Shown here: positions 24,503-30,246 of the stretch, one piece after another
Numbering within the stretch: position 1 is the first letter of the stretch
How the letters are laid out: each line of letters starts with the position of its first letter
DNA from: Nematocida ironsii
Lineage: Eukaryota; Microsporidia
Length of the DNA stretch: 30,246 nucleotides
Assembly: GCA_001642415.1 (NCBI GenBank)
Contig: LTDK01000167.1
Coordinates: 3,140 to 33,385 of the forward strand
Reading direction: 5' to 3'
Notes under the pieces: model-generated
The model's database searches: none
Told to the model about the DNA's origin: nothing
Seen by the model: only the letters and a program-made list of their open reading frames with translations
Position numbers and translations under genes: made by a program

Positions 24503-27277
24503 ATGAAACGCCTGATTATAAAACTTCTACTGGTCATTAACCATGTACACACTAAAATAGCACTGACTGACATACAGGAAATAGAGCAAACAGTATTTGA
24601 TGTGGACAATAATTTAGTGATAAATCCAGATGGACCACTTAATGGATTAAGAGGACATCTCCTGTATAAAAGTGGATATATGCATAATAAGCGGTTCTTT
24701 TCTTCTGAAATAGATACATTTTATAGAATGAAGGGGTTTGTAAATTCTGAGAGTGGACAGCTCGTCTGTGATTGTGTAAGAAAAGAAGTTAAAGACCGTG
24801 CGTACACAGATATAGACACAGATAAAGCACAAAAGAAGTATCTTATCAGATACCATACACAACTTATAAGAATGTTTCCTTCTGCTGGGGATAATCTTTC
24901 TATCTCTGCAGGAAGACCCAATGCACTCATAAGATTCTTAAAAAGTAAACCAGTTGAACAGTACAGTAATTATATTCTAGCTGCCCTTCTATTATTAACA
25001 GAACACGTAAATATTTCCATTGGTGCAGACTTAGAAAAAGAAGGAGAAGAAAAGCTTTTTCTAAAAAGAGCCGATGGTATACGAGAATATTTCAATTTAA
25101 GTTTGGCTTTAAATGAAAAGAAGGCAGACCAAATATGGAAGGATTATCACTCAGAAACAGTAGAGGTCATTGAATTTTTTAAATTGTGCATAGAATGTCC
25201 TCTTCTAAGTCCAAGAGCCATGAATGGATTTACTGAACCAACCACGTATGAGCAGTTCATGACAGGAAACTTTTTGAATACACCACAGTTCCTCATCCAG
25301 TCGTACATATACGAATTTATTGAGACAAAAAATGATTACATTGAGTTTGTAAAGGCTGTACACACTTTACTATCTGATCAAATGGAATATATAGATACTA
25401 TAACACAAAAATCTCCTAAACCCAAAAAGAAAAAGTTATTAGAGAAAGCATATAAAAAACTATTCATAAAAAAAGAAGAATTTAAAAATACAAAAAACCA
25501 CCTATCCCATATTATTAAGCTTAAATCTACAATGGATGAGAACAATACACTCCCATTAGTAGAGTTTATACAGAGTATATCACCTACTATACTTCCATTA
25601 TACAACCGAGATACTAAAGAGTTCATAGATAATGAAAATGCCATTTATTCAGACTGTGTAGAGTCTTCTCTTTTAGGTATGTTCTGCTGGTTATTATATA
25701 ATACAGAAATGGAAGAGTACAGCACAGGGCATTTATCCAAACCATCTTCTGATTTATTATTGTTTTTCAAGAACTACAGTATACCACGTAAAACCATAAC
25801 TAAAGAAATGCGGTTGGACTGGTGTCGAGTTGTATCAGGTTTATCAACAAATGAAGATATCTCATACATAAAAGAGAAGAGGAATGAAATAAGAAGTGGA
25901 TTATTAAATATTTTCTTAATTATAGCAGAAATAGCAGGGCACTCTTCAGAAATATCCGAGTTAATTAATTATCTAAAGAAAATGCTCAGTGAACAACAAT
26001 TAGATAAGAAATTCAATATCCAATCTGCACTACTTCAAATATTCACATATTTATCAAATGGAAGAGTAACTGAAGTACTCTGTGAAGATTTAAGAATACT
26101 CAACCGAACGGATAAACTCCCAGATATATTCGGTAAAATTCAGTTAATCTGTGAATTTAACACTATATTTACATTAGACGTAAGTTCAGGCCATTGTTCA
26201 ATAAACCTAATGAATAGTTCATGTACACGGCATATACACCACATAAAAAATGAACTTTCATCGATTCAAAATGAGTACACTAACCCATCTAAGTACATAG
26301 AATGTATTATTATGCAGTATATAACAGTTGAATTAAACAAAATCAATTGTTCAATTAATAATACAGTATACATCCCTAAAAAAGAAATACTTCATCATTT
26401 ATCTAATTATAAGGGTAATGTATCTGAAATATTCTTATTCGGAAGGATTAGTCATATTTATACAAAAGCATTCATTGTAATAGCATTCCTGTCATATTTT
26501 GAAGGAAGAGAATTTCCTTTAAATGACTCTTTTGTTAGATTTACTAGGAATATTATAGGAAGTGTTGTACTAAATGGTCGTACACAGAGACAGCATATAA
26601 TGACTGCTCTTTTGTTTAATTCATATAGTACCACGTATTATACAAGTGTACAGTATACATTCAATGATTTTATAAATTATGAATATAATCCGTACTTAGT
26701 CACAGGTATATTAAAGGATATATTAGAAGAAAAAGCATTCTCAGTGAATACTTCTATGGGATGCTTTAAATACTTATTAAAAATACTTGCACGTACTGCA
26801 CAGTTTTATACACTACTCAGAAGAGAAACAACATTTTATTATTTATCTTCTCTTATAAAAAGATCATCTGATTCTTTAAATACTCTATTTATGGTTATAA
26901 CCCATGTGAATAGTATTATTACACAGGATATGGAATTTACATCCAGTGATATTTATATTTATTGGCTTATGCACAGTTTTGAGACATTTTCTGATGAACT
27001 TGAAATTAGTCGTATGATATACGATAGTATAAATCCTGTGGAAATTGGGTGTAAATTTAACTGTGACAGTAATTACACTATAACTTGTGGTAAATTATGG
27101 AATGAGTTAAGGGATTATAAAGAATATTTCTATGATGAGTATAATATAGTTAGTACAGAGAAATACATAAATATTATGAATAAGCTAAGCTGTCTTCGTA
27201 CAAAGAGAGTCAATCGGGATAAATATCCATTTACTCATTTTTATTGTAATAGAACTAATTACATATCTATTACATAA
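24503..27277 (+). CDS. Large secreted protein, 924 aa, resembling Nematocida large gene family proteins
   Basis: The N-terminus MKRLIIKLLLVINHVHTKIAL is a likely signal peptide. The mature part is long, helical and Lys/Glu/Tyr-rich, with no further membrane segment. Around residues 375-400 the segment IYSDCVESSLLGMFCWLLYN is followed by RLDWCRVVSGL. As far as I remember, Nematocida large secreted gene families carry a similar (Y)S(N/D)CVE..LLGLFC..YN ... DWC.VV motif. That link is from memory and unchecked. A Lys-rich low-complexity patch lies near 300-330 (KSPKPKKKKLLEKAYKK). Members of such families are thought to be exported into the host cell. The ATG at 24503 begins the signal peptide. 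The gene stands alone, followed by a dyad-repeat spacer. Confidence 0.75.
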   Translation: MKRLIIKLLLVINHVHTKIALTDIQEIEQTVFDVDNNLVINPDGPLNGLRGHLLYKSGYMHNKRFFSSEIDTFYRMKGFVNSESGQLVCDCVRKEVKDRAYTDIDTDKAQKKYLIRYHTQLIRMFPSAGDNLSISAGRPNALIRFLKSKPVEQYSNYILAALLLLTEHVNISIGADLEKEGEEKLFLKRADGIREYFNLSLALNEKKADQIWKDYHSETVEVIEFFKLCIECPLLSPRAMNGFTEPTTYEQFMTGNFLNTPQFLIQSYIYEFIETKNDYIEFVKAVHTLLSDQMEYIDTITQKSPKPKKKKLLEKAYKKLFIKKEEFKNTKNHLSHIIKLKSTMDENNTLPLVEFIQSISPTILPLYNRDTKEFIDNENAIYSDCVESSLLGMFCWLLYNTEMEEYSTGHLSKPSSDLLLFFKNYSIPRKTITKEMRLDWCRVVSGLSTNEDISYIKEKRNEIRSGLLNIFLIIAEIAGHSSEISELINYLKKMLSEQQLDKKFNIQSALLQIFTYLSNGRVTEVLCEDLRILNRTDKLPDIFGKIQLICEFNTIFTLDVSSGHCSINLMNSSCTRHIHHIKNELSSIQNEYTNPSKYIECIIMQYITVELNKINCSINNTVYIPKKEILHHLSNYKGNVSEIFLFGRISHIYTKAFIVIAFLSYFEGREFPLNDSFVRFTRNIIGSVVLNGRTQRQHIMTALLFNSYSTTYYTSVQYTFNDFINYEYNPYLVTGILKDILEEKAFSVNTSMGCFKYLLKILARTAQFYTLLRRETTFYYLSSLIKRSSDSLNTLFMVITHVNSIITQDMEFTSSDIYIYWLMHSFETFSDELEISRMIYDSINPVEIGCKFNCDSNYTITCGKLWNELRDYKEYFYDEYNIVSTEKYINIMNKLSCLRTKRVNRDKYPFTHFYCNRTNYISIT

Positions 27278-27924
27278 TAATTTACGGTGGGTATGCAATA
27301 TTTATTATACAATGTGTAATAATTATTAATTAAAAGACATTTATTATTATTTATACATTTCTTTATGACCATTGATTTTTTAATCCTGTTCATAATTTAT
27401 TTATTATTTATAATGCATTGTTTTAAATGTTTTGTAAAACTGTACTCATGAATAAATTTAAATAAAATATTAATGAAGACTTTACAGAATTTATTACACA
27501 ATTAATAAAAAATACATATAGTACAGTATATATAACACATTGTGTATTAATAAATATTACTTATTACACATAGTGTATTTAATAAATTACTTATTACACA
27601 ATGTGTTATATATTCCTTACAGTTTAAAAATGAAATTTTTTTATTATATAATTTATTCTATTAAGCAGTTATTAGCGAATTACCACGTAAACCCATTTAA
27701 AGGTAAGAAATATCAATTATAACATGAAATTTGATTCAAACCAGATGATTATAGATGATTTAGCATAAATAACTGTAAATTATGGTTAATTTCGAATATT
27801 TTATTGTTATTATAAAGTGCGTAAAATAAAAGAAACAATGTGTTATAAATAATGAGTATATTTCTAGGATTAAGATTGTTTATACTCCCTGTTGTAGCTA
27901 ACTATTTTCTAGTAGATTTTTTGT
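27278..27924. repeat. Spacer with dyad-family repeats reappearing, no gene
   Basis: The first 330 bp again contain TACAATGTGTAATAATTATT, GAATTTATTACACAATTAAT and ACTTATTACACATAGTG words, i.e. the repeat family of the 0.5-8.4 kb spacers after about 19 kb without it. The rest is plain A+T-rich sequence leading to the tRNA gene. A 60-codon open frame at 27540 is translated repeat and not a gene. Confidence 0.6.
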
Positions 27925-27997
27925 GGTGGACTGGTCTAGTGGTTATGATTCTCGCTTAGGGTGCGGGAGGTGCCGGGTTCGATTCCCGGGTTCGCCC
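27925..27997 (+). tRNA. tRNA-Pro (anticodon AGG), 73 nt
   Basis: A full cloverleaf can be drawn: acceptor GGTGGAC (27925-27931) pairs with GTTCGCC (27990-27996) with two G-U pairs, and the discriminator is C. The anticodon stem CTCGC/GCGGG encloses loop TTAGGGT with anticodon AGG at 27958-27960. The T stem CCGGG/CCCGG encloses TTCGATT. The internal polymerase III A box TGGTCTAGTGG (27932-27942) and B box GGTTCGATTCC (27976-27986) match consensus exactly. No intron. CCA is not encoded. The sequence from the D arm to the T arm is close to the universal eukaryotic tRNA-Pro. It decodes CCU and, with inosine, CCC/CCA. Confidence 0.96.
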
Positions 27998-28010
27998 TTT
28001 CTTTTTTTTT
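27998..28010 (+). terminator. RNA polymerase III T-tract terminator of the tRNA
   Basis: TTT C TTTTTTTTT follows the tRNA directly. The nine-T run at 28002-28010 is a strong Pol III terminator. It ends 20 bp before the ATG of the next gene. Confidence 0.85.
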
Positions 28011-28030
28011 ATCCCCTGCTTTTATTATTT

Positions 28031-28969
28031 ATGTTCTTTGTGCACGGAGGAGCAGGCACGGCTTCTCTTTCCACCCTGCTGAAAATGAAAAAAAAACTGA
28101 AAAAAGTCATTTTAAAAAACACGTTAGGAAAAATAGCAGAAAAAATGGAAAAATCGGCATTATTTAACTGTGGAAATGGCAGCAGTAGAACAGAAAATGG
28201 ACAAATAGAAAATGAATGCTGCTTAATGAGAAAAAAGCAGTTTATGAGTCTTTGTATGATACCAGAAAGGAAATTACCGTATAAAGAAATATTTAAACAG
28301 ATAAAAAGAAAAAGATTTTCAGGAAAAGTAGTGCCACTCTGTAAAGTATATCAAGAAGAACCAGGCCAAACCACCCTAAAAACAGAAGAAGATAAAGAAA
28401 TAAGTCTGAGTACAGCCGGATTATCAAGTAAAGATAACCAAATACACAGAAATCTACAGAAGAATAAAGAATCAGTTACTACAGGATTAGGAAATAATTC
28501 AGATACAATTGGTATAGTACAAGTAAAACCACACAGTATAATTGCTTATTCAAGCAGTGGTGGACCCAAAGGGAAAGAATCAGGACGAATTGGACCATGC
28601 TCAGTCTTTGGAGCAAATACATTTGTATCTGGTTCATGCGCTGTGATTATTTCAGGCACTGGAGAGTCACTGATAAAGTATCAGCTAGCCAGGAGAATAC
28701 ATAAATTATGTACCAAATTGTTATTTGAAGAAATATCACAGGAAATGAAAATATTCAGTAATAAAGAACGGTTATTTCCGTATATGGCAGGAATTGCCAT
28801 AAAAAGAAAAGACGATGAAGTTTTTCTTGTTCATTTCCAAACTGCAGCATCTTTTATTTTTGCATACTCTGCAGGAGGGAAAACAAGAGTTATCATACAC
28901 CAGCAACCCAAAGGAGAAATATTTTTAAATATCATTAGATTACCTGATGATAATTTTCAAATAAAGTAA
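28031..28969 (+). CDS. Taspase-1/asparaginase-2-like Ntn hydrolase, 312 aa
   Basis: This family makes an inactive precursor that cuts itself before a Thr, which becomes the N-terminal nucleophile. The N-terminus FVHGGAGT (2-10) is the family's first strand motif. FNCGNGSS...GQIENE (about 45-62) fits the N.G.GSN...G.IE.D region of taspase. The expected self-cleavage site is Asp158-Thr159 in GNNSDTIGIV. Downstream, YSSSGGPKGKESGRIGP (173-189) matches VSSGG...K.PGR(V/I)G of taspase-1, and SGTGESL (208-214) matches SG.GE.L. The GRIG region is closer to taspase than to asparaginase, so the enzyme may be an Asp-specific endoprotease. The pre-nucleophile part (158 aa) is shorter than in human taspase-1. 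The start at 28031 puts Met on the first strand; upstream in-frame sequence is the tRNA gene. Confidence 0.8.
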   Translation: MFFVHGGAGTASLSTLLKMKKKLKKVILKNTLGKIAEKMEKSALFNCGNGSSRTENGQIENECCLMRKKQFMSLCMIPERKLPYKEIFKQIKRKRFSGKVVPLCKVYQEEPGQTTLKTEEDKEISLSTAGLSSKDNQIHRNLQKNKESVTTGLGNNSDTIGIVQVKPHSIIAYSSSGGPKGKESGRIGPCSVFGANTFVSGSCAVIISGTGESLIKYQLARRIHKLCTKLLFEEISQEMKIFSNKERLFPYMAGIAIKRKDDEVFLVHFQTAASFIFAYSAGGKTRVIIHQQPKGEIFLNIIRLPDDNFQIK

Positions 28970-29133
28970 TATATTCTATTAATTATTACTGACATACTCA
29001 TAAAGAGACAATACTACTCCACATATAATATAAACTAAATTAGTATAAGAAACTTAATTATTAGGGTTATAGAGGTAGTTTAAACCTGTACAGACTGTAC
29101 TTAGACTAATTTCGGGCTATATCTATAATATTC
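28970..29133. other. Short convergent spacer, nothing recognised
   Basis: 164 bp between the taspase-like gene and the broken minus-strand frame. It has no repeat or open frame, only a moderately less A+T-rich stretch near 29070-29120. Confidence 0.4.
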
Positions 29134-30246
29134 TTATGAGTATTTCTGTTCTGATGTAAGTATTGTTCTATTCCATTCTCCATTCTTGGCTTTTTTAAAC
29201 TCAGTACTGTCTTTTAGTGGTAAATTTGTCGTATTGGTTAGTATATTGTATCCTTCTACTTTTTCTAACCCTGTTTTAAAGTTTTTTATAGTTAAACCCA
29301 GTGCGTCTGTTGTATTGATTGCCATGTCTCGTAGTTATTCAGATATACAATTCATTTCATTTATATCATATTCATCATCAGGAGTAATACGTAAATGTAA
29401 AACTTTTTTTTCTAAACTTGAAATTTCTTTATATGCTGCATTGAAGTATAGTCTATCATCAGTTAAAATAAAATGGGTTTTATGCTCATGTAAATAATTT
29501 TTAAAACCATATGATTCTTCTGTTTTAAGCATATTATGAATGAATCTTAACATACTGTACATTTGCTTAACAAAACAGACATTTGTAATTGTCTACATAC
29601 TTTTAAGTTCGCTTGTTATTAATTGTGGATCCTCTCCATTGTACATTCTTAAATCTGCTGGATTTCCTCCATACTGAAAAGTAGTATGCATAATCTTGTC
29701 TTTTATATGAAATTTGGGTGTGCCTTTTATATATTTCTTGATTTGATTAGAAATTTCTCCAATATACTTAGTTAGGTTAATTTGAATGTCTTTTATGTTA
29801 TCCTTAAGATTATTCAGAGCTTCGGGTATTTCTTCTGGTTTATCATAGTTAACTGTTTTATTTATGTATTCTTCGGCATTTTTACACATTAGAATATCAC
29901 TAAAGTCATACTTTTTGTAGATACTAGGTGATTCAGTCACATCTAAAAACATATTAGTCAGTTGTTCTTCACTTATTATATTTCCTTCAAATGGATCTAT
30001 TTCAGAGCTGTCTGTATTCATTGGCTTATAATGATTTCTAATTATGTCTTTAAAGTCTTCTTTTACGTATGGATAGTATTCATACACTCTTGCACTAAGA
30101 ACTGGTATGTTTGTAATTCTTGCCCTCTTTTTTACTTTGTTATTGGATTCTAAAGATGGGTTTTCTTCATTTTTTTCATTTTCTTCACTAATAGTAAATG
30201 CTTTTATTAAGTCTTCAAAATAATTTTCAAATACTACAGTTTGATA
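29134..30246 (-). pseudogene. Reading frame broken by two in-frame stops, 5' end outside window
   Basis: A single minus-strand frame runs from the right edge of the window to TAA at 29134 and is interrupted only by TAG at 29593-29595 and TAA at 29335-29337. All three segments are in the same frame with no shift, and their translations look like ordinary Lys/Glu/Asn/Ile-rich protein. At this base composition a random frame would meet a stop about every 12 codons, so two stops in about 370 codons point to a once-intact gene with nonsense changes. Readthrough, sequencing errors or a gene that simply ends at 29593 are alternatives. I recognise no family; no membrane segment is seen in the available part. 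Confidence 0.55.
29593..30246 (-). CDS. 5'-partial open segment of the broken gene, at least 217 aa
   Basis: This is the first uninterrupted segment. It enters from beyond 30246 with no ATG visible before the edge and ends at TAG 29593. It includes a basic patch NNKVKKRAR, which could be a nuclear signal, after an acidic EENEKNEENP stretch, then helical sequence with NLKDNIKDIQINLTKYI and a final YGGNPADLRMYNGEDP segment. It is listed separately because it may still be expressed as a shortened protein. Function unknown. Confidence 0.5.
   Translation of the reverse strand, partial: YQTVVFENYFEDLIKAFTISEENEKNEENPSLESNNKVKKRARITNIPVLSARVYEYYPYVKEDFKDIIRNHYKPMNTDSSEIDPFEGNIISEEQLTNMFLDVTESPSIYKKYDFSDILMCKNAEEYINKTVNYDKPEEIPEALNNLKDNIKDIQINLTKYIGEISNQIKKYIKGTPKFHIKDKIMHTTFQYGGNPADLRMYNGEDPQLITSELKSM

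Noticed and set aside
27540..27722. 60-codon open frame upstream of the tRNA
   Set aside because: It is mainly translated dyad repeat (Tyr/Leu/Ile), with no sign of a conserved protein.
27923..28030. Extension of the taspase-like frame through the tRNA gene
   Set aside because: It starts with GTG and translates the tRNA and its T-tract terminator. The first strand motif of the enzyme begins at ATG 28031.

Overview
The window looks like a piece of a microsporidian nuclear genome, most likely from or near Nematocida. The evidence is: A+T-rich DNA (roughly three quarters A+T), intronless genes, a TLC-family ATP/ADP translocase of the type microsporidia use to take host ATP, reduced versions of core eukaryotic proteins (PWP2, RPN3), a eukaryotic tRNA-Pro with perfect internal A and B boxes, and many secreted or membrane proteins without recognisable family. 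The 923-residue secreted protein at 24.5-27.3 kb resembles, from memory, the large secreted gene families of Nematocida. Genus assignment is inference; no search could be run.

Layout. 1-0.23 kb: the C-terminal end of a protein with 10-residue tandem repeats. 0.8-7.9 kb: four minus-strand genes (coiled-coil protein, ATP/ADP translocase, PWP2-like WD40 protein, RPN3-like proteasome subunit), separated by long A+T spacers full of a short dyad repeat (TTATTACACA / TGTGTAATAA). 8.4-11.1 kb: class I fructose-bisphosphate aldolase and a polo-like kinase, co-oriented 76 bp apart. 12-24 kb: an accessory block of membrane and secreted proteins (two paralogous C-terminally anchored proteins, two small single-pass proteins, an SLC19-type transporter, a coiled-coil protein, a DUF1749 alpha/beta hydrolase, a polytopic membrane protein, a stand-alone transposase-type HTH protein, and a secreted helical protein). 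Its spacers lack the dyad repeat. 24.5-27.3 kb: the large secreted protein. 27.3-29 kb: dyad-repeat spacer, tRNA-Pro(AGG), then a taspase/asparaginase-family Ntn hydrolase 33 bp further on. 29.1-30.2 kb: a minus-strand reading frame broken by two in-frame stops and running off the window.

Together the genes suggest an intracellular parasite: energy import (ATP/ADP translocase), probable vitamin uptake (SLC19-type carrier), retained glycolysis (aldolase), ribosome assembly (PWP2), protein turnover (RPN3), and a fast-evolving set of secreted or membrane proteins that could face the host. Many accessory genes carry a TATA-like box about 20-34 bp upstream of the start codon. I used this to choose starts where several in-frame ATGs exist. 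The least explained items are the tail-anchored paralogue pair, a GC-rich 161-bp island bounded by inverted repeats, the broken gene at the right edge, and the spacer-specific dyad repeat.
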